The notes: a model not told the origin generated them from the letters alone. DNA of 64,000 bases from Curtobacterium sp. 458 (GCF_030406605.1 NZ_CP129104.1:2865830-2929829); one strand, 5' to 3'. Shown: positions 16,761 to 25,975, counted from the first letter of the stretch. A program made the numbers and translations.

Positions 16761-18247
16761 CCGCCGACGTGCGGCTCGTCCGCGAACTCGTGGGTCGCAT
16801 CGACGACCGCGAGCCGCTCGTCGTCGTCATCGGCGACGGCATCCTCGACCGCTGGACCGTCGGCGAGGCCGAGCGGGTCTCGCGCGAGGCCCCGGCCCCG
16901 ATCGTCCGCGTGACCGAGAGCATCGCCGTGCCCGGCGGCGCGGCCAACACCGCCGTGAACGCCCGCGCGCTCGGCGCCCGGGTCCGGATGGTCGGGTACG
17001 TGGGCGACGACGAGTCCGGCCGGACCCTGCGCGACCGGTTGGCCGCGGCCGGCGTCGACACGACCTTCCTCGTGGAGGTCCCCGGCGCCCGCACCACCAC
17101 CAAGGACCGGGTCGTCGGCGGGGACCGCGTCGTGGTCCGTGTCGACGACATCGCCGCACCGCCGGACGACGCCGCCCGGGCACGCTTCGGCGAGGCCGTC
17201 GCCCGTGCCGTCCGCTGCGCCGACGCCGCGGTGGTCTGCGACTACGGCCTCGGCGTCGACCCGGAGACCGTCGTGCCGGTGCTCGACCGCGACCGTCCGG
17301 ACGCCGTCGTCGTGGACGCGCACGACCTGACCCGCTGGGCGGGACTGCACCCGGACCTGGTGACGCCGAACGCCGGCGAGACCACCGCACTCCTGGCGCG
17401 CGCGGGCGCGGACGGAGCCCGTGTCGACCTCGGCCAGGGCGCCGCCCGTGCGGCCGCGGTCGTCGACGCCCGCGACGCGCTCCTCGCAGCGACGGGTGCC
17501 CGAGCCGCCGTCGTGACGCTCGACCGCGACGGCACCGTGCTGCTCGACCCCGACACCGACGAGGCCTTCCGCTCCCGGGCGACGCCGGCTGCCGAGCAAC
17601 AGGCGTCCGGTGCCGGAGACACCTTCTGCGCCGGAGCCACCGTGGCCCTCGCCGTCGGCGCCGACCGTCGGCAGGCCGTGTCCTTCGCGCAGGCCGCCGC
17701 CGACGTCGTCGTCCGCGAGGCCGGCACCTCGGTGTGCTCGGCGCGTGCCCTGGTCGACTCGGTGACCGCCCCGGCGGAGACCGTCGTGGACCACGACGAA
17801 CTCGCCGACGCCGTCGCCGCAGCCCGCGCAGCCGGTCGCCGCATCGTGTTCACGAACGGCTGCTTCGACGTCGTCCACCGCGGGCACACCACGTACCTGC
17901 GACAGGCGAGCGAGCTCGGCGACCTGCTCGTCGTGGCGCTGAACGACGACGACTCCGTGCGCCGGTTGAAGGGGCCGGAGCGCCCGATCAACACGGCGGA
18001 GGACCGCGCCGGAGTCCTCGCAGCGCTCGCGTGCGTCGACCTCGTCACGGTGTTCGCGACCGACACGCCCATCCCGCTGCTCCGTCGCATCCGTCCGGAC
18101 GTCTACGTGAAGGGCGGAGACTACTCCCCCGAGATGCTCCGCGAGACCGCGGTGGTGCGGGAGTACGGCGGCGAGGTCGTCATGGTCGACTACGTCGCGG
18201 AGCACTCCACGACCGCGGTCGTGCGACGCATCCGCGAATCCTCGTGA
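16757..18247 (+). CDS. hldE: bifunctional heptose 7-phosphate kinase / nucleotidyltransferase, HldE-like (copy 2)
   Basis: Second HldE-type fusion, 496 residues, with better family motifs than copy 1. The PfkB domain (about 1-335) shows VVVIGDGILDRWTVGEAERV, VPGGAANTAVNARALGARVR, RTTTKDRVV and QASGAGDTFCAGAT with the catalytic Asp. The nucleotidyltransferase domain (about 355-496) shows VFTNGCFDVVHRGHTTYLRQ, LKGPERPINTAEDRA and VYVKGGDY. This arrangement (kinase first, transferase second) is that of HldE/RfaE. Two copies in one cluster suggest either two activated heptoses or division of labour between domains. GTG start, overlapping the aldehyde dehydrogenase; its own stop overlaps the GT2 gene. 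Confidence 0.9.
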   Translation: MTADVRLVRELVGRIDDREPLVVVIGDGILDRWTVGEAERVSREAPAPIVRVTESIAVPGGAANTAVNARALGARVRMVGYVGDDESGRTLRDRLAAAGVDTTFLVEVPGARTTTKDRVVGGDRVVVRVDDIAAPPDDAARARFGEAVARAVRCADAAVVCDYGLGVDPETVVPVLDRDRPDAVVVDAHDLTRWAGLHPDLVTPNAGETTALLARAGADGARVDLGQGAARAAAVVDARDALLAATGARAAVVTLDRDGTVLLDPDTDEAFRSRATPAAEQQASGAGDTFCAGATVALAVGADRRQAVSFAQAAADVVVREAGTSVCSARALVDSVTAPAETVVDHDELADAVAAARAAGRRIVFTNGCFDVVHRGHTTYLRQASELGDLLVVALNDDDSVRRLKGPERPINTAEDRAGVLAALACVDLVTVFATDTPIPLLRRIRPDVYVKGGDYSPEMLRETAVVREYGGEVVMVDYVAEHSTTAVVRRIRESS

Positions 18248-19101
18248 CCGCACGCTGGTCCGGCGACTGGGCTCGGCCCCGGGTCGACGGAGCAGCGCCC
18301 GCGGTCGACGTCCTGGTACCGACGGTCGGCAGGTACGCCGAACTCGCGACGACGCTCGCCGGGCTCGCGGCGCAGGTGGACGTTGACCTGCGACTCGTCC
18401 TGAGCGACCAGTCCACGGACGGGGACGCCGCCTCCCGGCCGGCGGTCGCCGCCATGCTCCGCGTCCTGGAGGCACAGGGCCGGCCCGTCACGCTCCGCAC
18501 CCACCGTGAGCGGCTGGGTCTCGCGGAGCACCGGCAGTTCCTGCTCGACCACGCCACGGCGCCGACCGTGCTGTTCCTCGACGACGACGTCTGGCTCGAA
18601 CCGGGCACGGTGCGGCGGATGCTCGACGCCCTCCGGACGCTCGACTGCGGTTTCGTGGGGTCGGCGGTGCAGGGGTTGTCGTACCTCGCCGACCGGCGCC
18701 CGCACGAGACCGCGGTTTTCAAACCGTGGTCGGACGGTGTCGAGCCGGAGGTGGTCCGCCGCGGGACCCCGGCCCACGACCGCTGGTCGCTCCACAACGC
18801 CGCGAACCTCGCCCACGTCGCCTCGGACCTCGACGTCGAGCACGGCGGTTGGGTGCCCTACCGGGTGGCCTGGGTCGGTGCCTGCGTGCTCTACGACCGG
18901 GAGCGGCTCGAGTCCGTCGGCGGCTTCCGCTTCTGGCCGGACCTGCCGCCGGAACACGCCGGCGAGGACGTCGTCGCCCAGTGGCGCGTGATGGAGCGCT
19001 TCGGCGGCGCGGGGATCGTGCCGTCGGGTGCGGTGCACCTGGAGTCGCCCACCACGGTCACGGACCGACGGGTGGACGCACCGGACGTCGTCTTCCGCTG
19101 A
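18244..19101 (+). CDS. glycosyltransferase family 2
   Basis: GT-A fold transferase of 285 residues. The N-terminal strand and donor loop are VDVLVPTVGRYAELATTLAG, the metal-binding DxD is in VLFLDDDVWLEPGT, and the acceptor region includes GEDVVAQWRVM with ED near the catalytic base position. Cytoplasmic; no membrane helices are seen, unlike polymer-exporting GT2 synthases. GTG start overlapping hldE copy 2 by four bases. It ends the second operon of the heptose cluster and is followed by a perfect 20-bp hairpin. The sugar transferred is unknown. Confidence 0.85.
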   Translation: MTARWSGDWARPRVDGAAPAVDVLVPTVGRYAELATTLAGLAAQVDVDLRLVLSDQSTDGDAASRPAVAAMLRVLEAQGRPVTLRTHRERLGLAEHRQFLLDHATAPTVLFLDDDVWLEPGTVRRMLDALRTLDCGFVGSAVQGLSYLADRRPHETAVFKPWSDGVEPEVVRRGTPAHDRWSLHNAANLAHVASDLDVEHGGWVPYRVAWVGACVLYDRERLESVGGFRFWPDLPPEHAGEDVVAQWRVMERFGGAGIVPSGAVHLESPTTVTDRRVDAPDVVFR

Positions 19102-19124
19102 GGACGGTGCGACGCGCCGCGTGA

Positions 19125-19168
19125 CGGACGGGAGGCCCGTGGCGATCCCGCCACGGGCCTCCCGTCCG
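19125..19168. terminator. 20-bp perfect hairpin; full copy of the GGACGGGAGGC palindrome family
   Basis: The left arm GGACGGGAGGCCCGTGGCG (19126-19144) pairs base for base with 19149-19167 around ATCC, plus one more pair outside. It lies between the convergent GT2 and alkaline phosphatase genes and would stop transcription from both. A nearly identical palindrome occurs at 32759-32806. Confidence 0.8.
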
Positions 19169-19179
19169 CATCACGCGCG

Positions 19180-20862
19180 TCAGCGCACGCGCACCTGCGC
19201 GGTCGCGACCTTGCCGGTCTGCACGCCGGTGAAGGTGAGCGTCGTGGTGCCGCGCTCGGCGCGCCACGTCGTCGCCGCGGTGCCGTCGACCAGGTCGAGC
19301 GTGCCGAGGTCGGTCTCGCCGAGCTGCACCCGGACCTGGCGGTCGCCGGCGAACCGGCTGCCCGTGACCGTGACGCGCTCACCACGACGCGGCGACCGGT
19401 CGGACACGTCGACCCGTGCGCCACGGCTGAGCGCGGCGACGTCCTCCGACAGGCCGAGCCCGTCGCGGATCGTGAAGAACGTGTCGGTCTGGTCGGAGAG
19501 TCCGACGACGTTCGCGGCGCCGGGGCCGTACGCGGCGATGCGGACCTGCGTGCCGGTGTGCTGCTGCGAGCCGCCGGCCGCCGCGGTGCCGTACGAGACC
19601 TTCATCGTGGTGCCGTCGGCCGTCACGAGCGCGGTGGAGAGCGCCGCCGGCGGCGTGTTGTCGACGATCTGGCTCGAGTGGGCGTGGTCGGCGGTCGCGA
19701 TGACGAGCGTGTTGCCGTCCTTCTTCGCGAACGCGAGCGCGGCCTGGACGGCCTCGTCGAAGTCGATCGTCTCGCCGATCTGACCGCAGGCGTCGGCGGC
19801 GTGGTCCTGCTTGTCGATGCTGGCGCCCTCGACCTGGAGGAAGAAGCCCTTCTTCCCGTGCTTCTGCTGCAGGAGACCGATCGACTTGTTCGTCAGCGAC
19901 GCGAGCGAGAGCCCGGTGTCGAGACGTGCCGGGTTCGGCGTGCAGCGGGTCGGTGCGGCGTCCGCTCCACCGACGGTCGCGGTGGTCGGGGCGTAGCGCG
20001 TCGGGAAGTTGCCCGGCGTGAAGAGCCCGAGGAGCGGCTGGCGCTGGTCGGCCTTGCGGACCGCAGCGAGCCCGGCGGCGTCGTCGACGAGCTGGTAGCC
20101 GCGCTCGTCGGCCTGCTCGAACAGGGTCTTGCCCTCCCACTGGCCGGCCTTCGCGGTCTGCTCGAAGCTCGCGGAGCCGCCGCCGAGGGTGACGTCCGGG
20201 CGGGCGTTCAGCAACTGCTCGCTGATCGAGCCGAGGCCGCCGGCCTGCAGGGCGTCGGTGCCGCAGGCCGCGGTGTCGGGGCCGTAGCAGGAGCGCGAGC
20301 CGACGTGCGCGACCTGCACGGCGGGGGTGGCGTCCTGGATCTCGGCGGTGGAGACGTCGCCGGTCTTGTAGCCGTTCGCCTTCGCGAGTTCGAGGAGCGA
20401 CTGCTGGGGCTTCCCGTCGACGTCGACCGAGATGGCGCCGTCGTAGGTCTTCGTGCCGGTCGCCCACGCGCTGCCGGACGCCGCCGAGTCGGTGACGTAG
20501 TCGGGCTTGCCCTTGTTCTCCCCGCTCTTCACGAGCGAGTACGTGGTGTACGAGCCGGTCATCGGCAGGGCGTCGAGCCCGGGGAGCCGGCCTGCTGCGC
20601 CGTACTGGTAGTTGCGCGCCACGGTGATCTCGGAGTCGCCCATCCCGTCGCCGATGAGCAGGATGACGTTCTTCGCGCCGGCGTTCTGGATCGCCTGGCG
20701 GACGTTCCGGGTCTGGTCGCCCTGGTGGCGGGCGGCACCGCCGTGCTGGTTCAGCGCGAGCTGGGCGACGGCCTCGGCCGTGCCCGGCAGTGCGACGGCG
20801 CCGACGATGACGGCGGCGCCGAACGCGAGCGCCGCGCGGCGTCGCTTGGTCGTGTGCTGCAT
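19180..20862 (-). CDS. secreted alkaline phosphatase (PhoA-type)
   Basis: Exported phosphomonoesterase of 560 residues. A signal peptide is evident ([20 protein letters not shown], cleavage near TAEA). The catalytic core shows [13 protein letters not shown] (metal Asp), [18 protein letters not shown] (nucleophile Ser and adjacent Asp), [16 protein letters not shown] (metal Glu/Asp/His), [12 protein letters not shown] (metal Asp-His) and QQHTGTQV (metal His). The last ~90 residues form an Ig-like beta domain, unusual for simple PhoA and possibly a wall- or substrate-binding module. It would scavenge phosphate outside the cell. Three 11-base direct repeats of PHO-box type lie upstream at 20928-20960. 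The ribosome-binding site GAGGGG sits in a possible leader hairpin. Confidence 0.9.
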   Translation of the reverse strand: MQHTTKRRRAALAFGAAVIVGAVALPGTAEAVAQLALNQHGGAARHQGDQTRNVRQAIQNAGAKNVILLIGDGMGDSEITVARNYQYGAAGRLPGLDALPMTGSYTTYSLVKSGENKGKPDYVTDSAASGSAWATGTKTYDGAISVDVDGKPQQSLLELAKANGYKTGDVSTAEIQDATPAVQVAHVGSRSCYGPDTAACGTDALQAGGLGSISEQLLNARPDVTLGGGSASFEQTAKAGQWEGKTLFEQADERGYQLVDDAAGLAAVRKADQRQPLLGLFTPGNFPTRYAPTTATVGGADAAPTRCTPNPARLDTGLSLASLTNKSIGLLQQKHGKKGFFLQVEGASIDKQDHAADACGQIGETIDFDEAVQAALAFAKKDGNTLVIATADHAHSSQIVDNTPPAALSTALVTADGTTMKVSYGTAAAGGSQQHTGTQVRIAAYGPGAANVVGLSDQTDTFFTIRDGLGLSEDVAALSRGARVDVSDRSPRRGERVTVTGSRFAGDRQVRVQLGETDLGTLDLVDGTAATTWRAERGTTTLTFTGVQTGKVATAQVRVR

Positions 20863-20927
20863 GTGGTGGATCCCCTCTGGACGTGCCCCGAACGGGTGCC
20901 GTCAGAGGATGCCTGTGCAGCGGTACA

Positions 20928-20960
20928 GGCTCGTGAACGCGCCACGACCGGCAGGTGAAC
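20928..20960 (-). promoter_or_regulatory. candidate PHO box (three 11-base direct repeats)
   Basis: On the minus strand the sequence reads GTTCACCTGCC, GGTCGTGGCGC, GTTCACGAGCC without gaps. Streptomyces PhoP boxes are known to be tandem 11-base units starting GTTCACC or close to it. The site is 66-98 bases before the start of the alkaline phosphatase gene, the classic Pho target. Binding is inferred. Confidence 0.5.
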
Positions 20961-20989
20961 GACGACGTGCAGCGGACAGTCCGCCGTGG

Positions 20990-21406
20990 TCAGCCGCCGA
21001 TCTCGACCTGCTGGCCGGCGTCGTCGAGGTCGAGCTGCACGACCGACCGGGCCCGCTCGACCCAGGGGCTCTCGGTGCACCCGATCCAGAGCACGGTGCA
21101 CGGCTCGCTGCCCGCGACGCACCACTCCGCCGCCCAGCCGATGACGGCCTCGGCGAGGGCCTCACCGCGATCCGCGAAGACGAGCGACGCGATCCGTGAC
21201 CCCCTGGTGCTCCGGACGAGCCAGGTGACGCCGACGCGGGGCGGGGCGGGCAGGATGCGGACCTCGTCCGCGAGGGCGACCTCGACGAACACCTGCCCGT
21301 ACGCGGTGTCGGGCAACTCCAGGAGCTGGCGGTGGATCTCCGGCAGGTCGTCGGCGCAGCCCGCGACGAGCACGCGCGGGGCGGGCTCCTGCCGGTTCCT
21401 GGTCAT
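20990..21406 (-). CDS. small SIP-domain protein (siderophore-interacting/FAD-reductase C-terminal fold)
   Basis: Cytoplasmic protein of 138 residues that resembles only the NAD(P)-binding C-terminal (SIP) half of siderophore-interacting ferric reductases: VLVAGCADDLPEIHRQLLEL, YGQVFVEVA, GVTWLVRS and a central region of three to four beta strands. No FAD-binding barrel precedes it, so it is a stand-alone domain of unknown role, perhaps a reductase partner. Alternatively it is simply a SIP-like fold of other function. The ATG at 21406 was chosen because TACGGT, a -10 hexamer, ends six bases before it (leaderless); there is no Shine-Dalgarno sequence. It lies 26 bp after the TetR gene on the same strand. 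Confidence 0.65.
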   Translation of the reverse strand: MTRNRQEPAPRVLVAGCADDLPEIHRQLLELPDTAYGQVFVEVALADEVRILPAPPRVGVTWLVRSTRGSRIASLVFADRGEALAEAVIGWAAEWCVAGSEPCTVLWIGCTESPWVERARSVVQLDLDDAGQQVEIGG

Positions 21407-21432
21407 CCGGACACCGTAGGGCCCGTGCGCGC

Positions 21433-22104
21433 TCACGACAAGGGTTCCGTCGGGACCCGCACCAGCGCGGGACCGAGCTCGTGGGCGAGGAACGACCACA
21501 TCCACTCGAGCGCGACGGAGTTGGTCAGGCCCGGCACGCCCTGCTGGATCTGCGTCGCGACGCCGTCGCTGTACGCCGCGAGCTGGAGGGCGACGGTCTC
21601 GGGGTGCGCCGACGCCGCGAACACGCCGGTCTCGACGCCGCGGCGCAGGACCCGCACGAGGCAGGCCTCCCAGACGCGGATGCGTTCGGCGTACTCGGCC
21701 GCGACCTCCGGCCGGCGGACGACGGCGGTCCAGTAGTCCGACCAGACCCGCCAGTGCTCACGGACCTCCTGCCGCTCGGCGAACAGCGGTTCGACGAGCA
21801 TCCGGACGGCCCGCACCGGGTCGGGTTCGGCGTCGACGGCCTCGACGATCGCGCCGTAGAAGCGCTCGGTCTCGAGCACCACGACCTCGTTGAGGATCTC
21901 GGCGACGCTGTCGAAGTGGTAGGTGACCGTCCCGACCGACACCCCCGCCTCGGCAGCGATGTCGCGGAGGCCGGTGGCGCCGACCCCGCGGCGGACGATG
22001 ACCTCGCGGGCGGCCGCGACGATCATCGCCCGGCGGACCTCGGGGCGCTGCCGGGCACGGGTCCGGGAACCGCCCGCCGCCGGAGCACCCGACGCCGCGC
22101 TCAC
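21433..22104 (-). CDS. TetR-family regulator of the peptide-transport operon
   Basis: Repressor-type protein of 223 residues. The N-terminal helix-turn-helix is ATGLRDIAAEAGVSVGTVTY followed by HF (about residues 40-62), after a basic leader (RTRARQRPEVRR). The C-terminal ligand domain has an acidic/aromatic core with EHWRVWSDYWTAVVRR, as in TetR proteins of the AcrR/BetI type. GTG start overlapping the stop of the CocE-like hydrolase (GTGA), so it is the last cistron of a six-gene operon. A palindrome over the operon's -10 box at 29511-29532 is the natural candidate operator, which would make it a feedback repressor; that link is inference. The inducer is unknown. Confidence 0.85.
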   Translation of the reverse strand: MSAASGAPAAGGSRTRARQRPEVRRAMIVAAAREVIVRRGVGATGLRDIAAEAGVSVGTVTYHFDSVAEILNEVVVLETERFYGAIVEAVDAEPDPVRAVRMLVEPLFAERQEVREHWRVWSDYWTAVVRRPEVAAEYAERIRVWEACLVRVLRRGVETGVFAASAHPETVALQLAAYSDGVATQIQQGVPGLTNSVALEWMWSFLAHELGPALVRVPTEPLS

Positions 22105-24164
22105 GCGGACGTCCGCGGCACGTCGTCGACGAACGTGTGCTCCGCGACGAGCACCTCCGGCGTGCCCGCCGCGCCGTCCCGCGCCCACGCCCGCACGGTG
22201 TTCTCGACGCGGAACGTGTCCTCGGACGCGCTGAGCTCCGAGGTCGTCTCGAGGCGCGCCGCCCAGTCGTCCGTCGCCAGTCCGATCGCCCACCGCGACG
22301 ACGCCCGGGCGCTCGTCGGGTCGCCGGTCCGGATGCGGTAGGTCTCGCGCGCGTCCTCGGAGAAGACGAGCCCGTCCGGGTAGACGCGGCCCCCGCCGTA
22401 GCCGGGATCGACGTCGAGCGTCCACTCCCCCGTCTCGACGTCGTGCGTGACGGTCCGCTGCGGCAGCGGCTCCGACGGCTCGACGCGCTCGATCGCGAGC
22501 GGTGTCGACCGCTCCGGCGCCTCGAACGTGACGCCGTCGTCGGTCGTCCTCGTCCACAGCGGCAGCCGGAGCGCGGACGCCGACGGATCGACCGCGAGGG
22601 TCGGGCTCGCGCCGTGCGGCCACACCCACGGCCAGTACGCCGTCGACACCGCGATCCGGAGCCGGTGCCCGGCGGCGAACCGGTGTCCGGTCGAGACGAG
22701 GCGCACGGGGAGCACCGTCGGCTCACCCGGTTCGAGCGGGTCGGCGCGGTCCATCCCTCCCCGGGCCGACGCGTTCAGCACACCGCGCGTGACGAGCGTC
22801 GACGACCCGTCCGGCGCGACGTCGCACAGGCGCACGGTGACGGTGGCGCGCGGCTGGTCGCTCGTGACGGTCAGGTCCACGAGGACGTTCCCGAGCAGGT
22901 CGAACGACTCGTCCACCGGCAGGTCGAAGCACACCGACCGGCCGTCCTCGGCACGCTGGTCCGGCGGCAGGTCGGTGGCGTTGCCGAACGGGAAGAACCG
23001 GCCCGCGTCGACGCCGGTGTGCTCCGGCGACCGGACGACGGCGGCGCCGTCCGTGCCGCCGCGCAGCGCCGACAGCGGCACCGCCCGCACGGACGTCGCC
23101 GTGGAGGGCCACGCCTCCGCACCCACCCAGCGACCGCGTCGCTGGTCGTAGTACGACGCGGGTGCTTCGCCCTCGTTGATCCACGCCCGCAGGGCCGGGT
23201 CGTCCTCGACGCCCGTGTCGATCCCTCGGAGCCATCGGTCCCACCAGCGCAGCGTCTCCTGCAGGAAGCCGATCGACGGCCCCGGCGCGAGCCCGCGGTC
23301 CGGGTACTGGTGCGACCACGGCCCGACGATGCCCTTGACCGGCGCCGACACGTTCGCGACCAACCGCAGCACGGCGTCCCGGTACGGGTCCGCCCACCCA
23401 CCGACCGCGAGGACCGCGGCGGAGATCCCGGCGTAGTCCTCGGCAGCGCTGCCGTGCCGCCAGTAGTCGTCGCGCTCCTGGTGGGCGAGCCACGTCGGCG
23501 TCATCGGACGGTTCGCGTCGAGCCGCTCCCGCCACTGCTCGACCCACCCGTCGCCGACGACCTCGGGGCGCGGCGGACGCGAGTTGAACGCGAACATCGT
23601 CGCGCCCCACGCCGCCATGTCGATCCCGAGGAGCGCCCCGCCGACGTAGTGCACGTCGTTGTCGTACCGGTCGTCGGTCGAGCAGACGCTCACGATCGCC
23701 TTGAGGGCCTCGGGGGCGCGGGCAGCGAGCTGCAGGGCGTTGAACCCGCCCCACGAGATGCCGAACATGCCGACGGCTCCGGTCGACCACGGCTGCTCGG
23801 CGAGCCACGCGATCACGGCCTCGCCGTCCAGGAGCTCCTGCTCGCTGTACTCGTCGTCGAAGAACCCGTCGGACGACCCCGTCCCGCGGATGTCCACCCG
23901 AACCGAGGCGTACCCGTGCTCGGCGTACCAGGGGTGCCGCTCCGAGTCGCGCGGCGCCGTCCAGTCGTCGAGCCGGTACGGCAGGTACTCGAGCAGCACC
24001 GGGACGCGCTGCATCGGCGCCCCGGACGACGGCGAAGCGGACGCGGGCGACCAGATCCGGGCGTGCAGCCGCACCCCGTCGGGCATCGGGATCCACTCGT
24101 CACGGACGACGACGCCGTCCGGCAGGCCGTCGGGCGTCCCGATCGCGGTCAGGTGCTCGGTCAT
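22101..24164 (-). CDS. CocE/NonD-family hydrolase (X-Pro dipeptidyl-peptidase-like)
   Basis: Serine hydrolase of 687 residues with the S15 layout: an alpha/beta-hydrolase core (about 20-320) and a C-terminal beta-sandwich (from about 390). The nucleophile is in MFGISWGGFNALQLA, the acid in VLAVGGWADPYRDA and the His in IVGPWSHQYPDRGL. The oxyanion region is VRVDIRGTGSSDG. Family members cleave acyl groups or X-Pro peptides; cocaine esterase is one. There is no signal peptide, so it should act in the cytoplasm on whatever the co-transcribed ABC importer brings in. ATGA overlap with the ATPase gene upstream and GTGA with tetR downstream. The substrate is probably a proline-containing or ester-capped peptide (inference). 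Confidence 0.85.
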   Translation of the reverse strand: MTEHLTAIGTPDGLPDGVVVRDEWIPMPDGVRLHARIWSPASASPSSGAPMQRVPVLLEYLPYRLDDWTAPRDSERHPWYAEHGYASVRVDIRGTGSSDGFFDDEYSEQELLDGEAVIAWLAEQPWSTGAVGMFGISWGGFNALQLAARAPEALKAIVSVCSTDDRYDNDVHYVGGALLGIDMAAWGATMFAFNSRPPRPEVVGDGWVEQWRERLDANRPMTPTWLAHQERDDYWRHGSAAEDYAGISAAVLAVGGWADPYRDAVLRLVANVSAPVKGIVGPWSHQYPDRGLAPGPSIGFLQETLRWWDRWLRGIDTGVEDDPALRAWINEGEAPASYYDQRRGRWVGAEAWPSTATSVRAVPLSALRGGTDGAAVVRSPEHTGVDAGRFFPFGNATDLPPDQRAEDGRSVCFDLPVDESFDLLGNVLVDLTVTSDQPRATVTVRLCDVAPDGSSTLVTRGVLNASARGGMDRADPLEPGEPTVLPVRLVSTGHRFAAGHRLRIAVSTAYWPWVWPHGASPTLAVDPSASALRLPLWTRTTDDGVTFEAPERSTPLAIERVEPSEPLPQRTVTHDVETGEWTLDVDPGYGGGRVYPDGLVFSEDARETYRIRTGDPTSARASSRWAIGLATDDWAARLETTSELSASEDTFRVENTVRAWARDGAAGTPEVLVAEHTFVDDVPRTSA

Positions 24165-25975
24165 GCATCCACTCCGTTCCCGACGACCACGTCACGCTCG
24201 GTCCAGTTCCGGACGAGGTGGCCGTCACCGTGGTCGGTCCACCCCGCGTCGTCCTGCCAGTGCTGCACGCCGTCGTCGACGTCCGGCAACTCCGTGCTGC
24301 CCGGTTCGAGCGTGGCGGCGAGGAGCGTCGACGTGTAGGGGTGGTTCGACCCGCCGAACACCGCCTCGGTCGGCCCGACCTCCACGATCCGACCACCGGT
24401 CATGACCGCAACCCGGTCCGCGACACCCCGGACGACGGCGAGGTCGTGGCTGATGAACAGGCAGCTGAGCCCCCGCTCGCGCTGCAGGTCGGCCAGCAGC
24501 GCGAGGATCCCCGCCTGCACCTGCACGTCGAGGGCCGTCGTGATCTCGTCCGCGATCACGAGCCGCGGTTCCGCTGCGAGCGCACGGGCGATCCCCACCC
24601 GCTGCCGCTGCCCGCCGGACAGCTGCGCCGGCAACCGGTCCGCGAACTCCGGACCGAGGCCGACGAGCGTCAGGAGCTCGCCCACCCGCTCCCGCGACGA
24701 CGACCCCGTGAAGAGCCGGAGCGGGCGGGCGATCGCCGCACCGACCGTCCGCCGGGGGTTGAGCGACGTGTCCGCGTTCTGGAACACGAGCTGCACCGCG
24801 CGACGCAGTTCGGGCGACCGTCCGGCGACCGGCACGCCGAGGTCGCCGGCCACCGTGCCGTCGTCGAACGCGAACGTCCCCGACTCGGCCGGCACCAACC
24901 CCGCGAGGGCCGTCGCGAGCGTCGACTTCCCGCTCCCGGACTCCCCCACGACCGCGAGCGTCTCGCGCGCGCCGACGGTGAAGGAGACACCGTCGACCGC
25001 GGCCGGCAGGCCGCGTCCGTACCGGATCACCAGGTCCTCGGCGGTCACCACCGGACGCGTGCCGACGGGAGGCCCGGAGCGCGTGGCGTCGTCGGCGACC
25101 GTCCCCGGGACGGTCACCTCCAGGGCCGGGCGACCCGCGCCTCCCGGCCGTCGCCCGTCCGGCACCGCAGCCAACAGGGCACGCGTGTACTCGTGCTGCG
25201 GCGACGCGAAGAGCGCCGCCGTCACGGCGTGCTCGACGACCTCGCCGGCGCGCATGACGGCGATCTCGTCGGCCATCGCCGACACCACGCCGAGGTCGTG
25301 GCTGACGAGGAGGACGGCCATGCCGAGCTCACGACCGAGCTCCGCGACGAGGTCGAGGACCGCCGCCTGCGTGACGACGTCGAGCGCGGTCGTCGGTTCG
25401 TCGAGCACGAGGACCCGGGGCCGGGCGGCGACCGCCATCGCGACCGCGACACGCTGCTGCTGCCCGCCCGAGAGCTGGTGCGGGAAGCGCCGGACGATCG
25501 TCTCCGGTGACGGCAGACGGACCAGACGCGCGAGCTCCGCCACCCGCTCCGGGCCGTCGGGCTCGCCGTGCGCCCGGAGCGCCTCGCGGATCTGCTCGCC
25601 GATCCGCATCGACGGTGTCAGTGCCTGTCCGGCGTTCTGCGCGACGACGCTCGCCGTGCCGCCGCGGAGGGCTCGGCGACCGGCCGGTGAGAGCGCGAAG
25701 ACGTCCTCGCCGCCGACCCGGACGGTGCCGCGCTCGACCACGGAACCGGCACGGAGGTGCGCGAGGAGCGTGCGGGCGACCGTCGACTTCCCGCTGCCCG
25801 ACTCCCCGACGAGCCCCAGGGTCCGGCCGGCGGCGATCGTGAACGACACCCCGCGGACGACCGGGACGGTCCGGGACCCCGCGGCGTAGGAGATCGCGAG
25901 GTCGTCGAGCTGGACGACGGGACCGTCGGCAGTCCCGCCCGGTGTGGTCGCGGTGGTCGTGGCGGTGGCGGTCAT
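24161..25975 (-). CDS. peptide-type ABC transporter, fused double ATPase (DppD-DppF-like)
   Basis: Cytoplasmic ATPase of 604 residues carrying two complete nucleotide-binding domains in tandem. Each has a Walker A (GLVGESGSGKSTVARTLL and AVVGESGSGKSTLATALA), signature motifs (HQLSGGQQQRVAVAMA and AQLSGGQRQRVGIARA), Walker B (VLVLDEPTTALD and LVIADEITTALD) and H-loops (LLVSHDLG, LFISHDLA). The second Walker B has EIT in place of EPT but keeps the catalytic Glu. This fusion of the D and F subunits is known for dipeptide/oligopeptide importers of actinobacteria. It overlaps the permease gene upstream and the hydrolase gene downstream by ATGA. Confidence 0.95.
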   Translation of the reverse strand: MTATATTTATTPGGTADGPVVQLDDLAISYAAGSRTVPVVRGVSFTIAAGRTLGLVGESGSGKSTVARTLLAHLRAGSVVERGTVRVGGEDVFALSPAGRRALRGGTASVVAQNAGQALTPSMRIGEQIREALRAHGEPDGPERVAELARLVRLPSPETIVRRFPHQLSGGQQQRVAVAMAVAARPRVLVLDEPTTALDVVTQAAVLDLVAELGRELGMAVLLVSHDLGVVSAMADEIAVMRAGEVVEHAVTAALFASPQHEYTRALLAAVPDGRRPGGAGRPALEVTVPGTVADDATRSGPPVGTRPVVTAEDLVIRYGRGLPAAVDGVSFTVGARETLAVVGESGSGKSTLATALAGLVPAESGTFAFDDGTVAGDLGVPVAGRSPELRRAVQLVFQNADTSLNPRRTVGAAIARPLRLFTGSSSRERVGELLTLVGLGPEFADRLPAQLSGGQRQRVGIARALAAEPRLVIADEITTALDVQVQAGILALLADLQRERGLSCLFISHDLAVVRGVADRVAVMTGGRIVEVGPTEAVFGGSNHPYTSTLLAATLEPGSTELPDVDDGVQHWQDDAGWTDHGDGHLVRNWTERDVVVGNGVDA

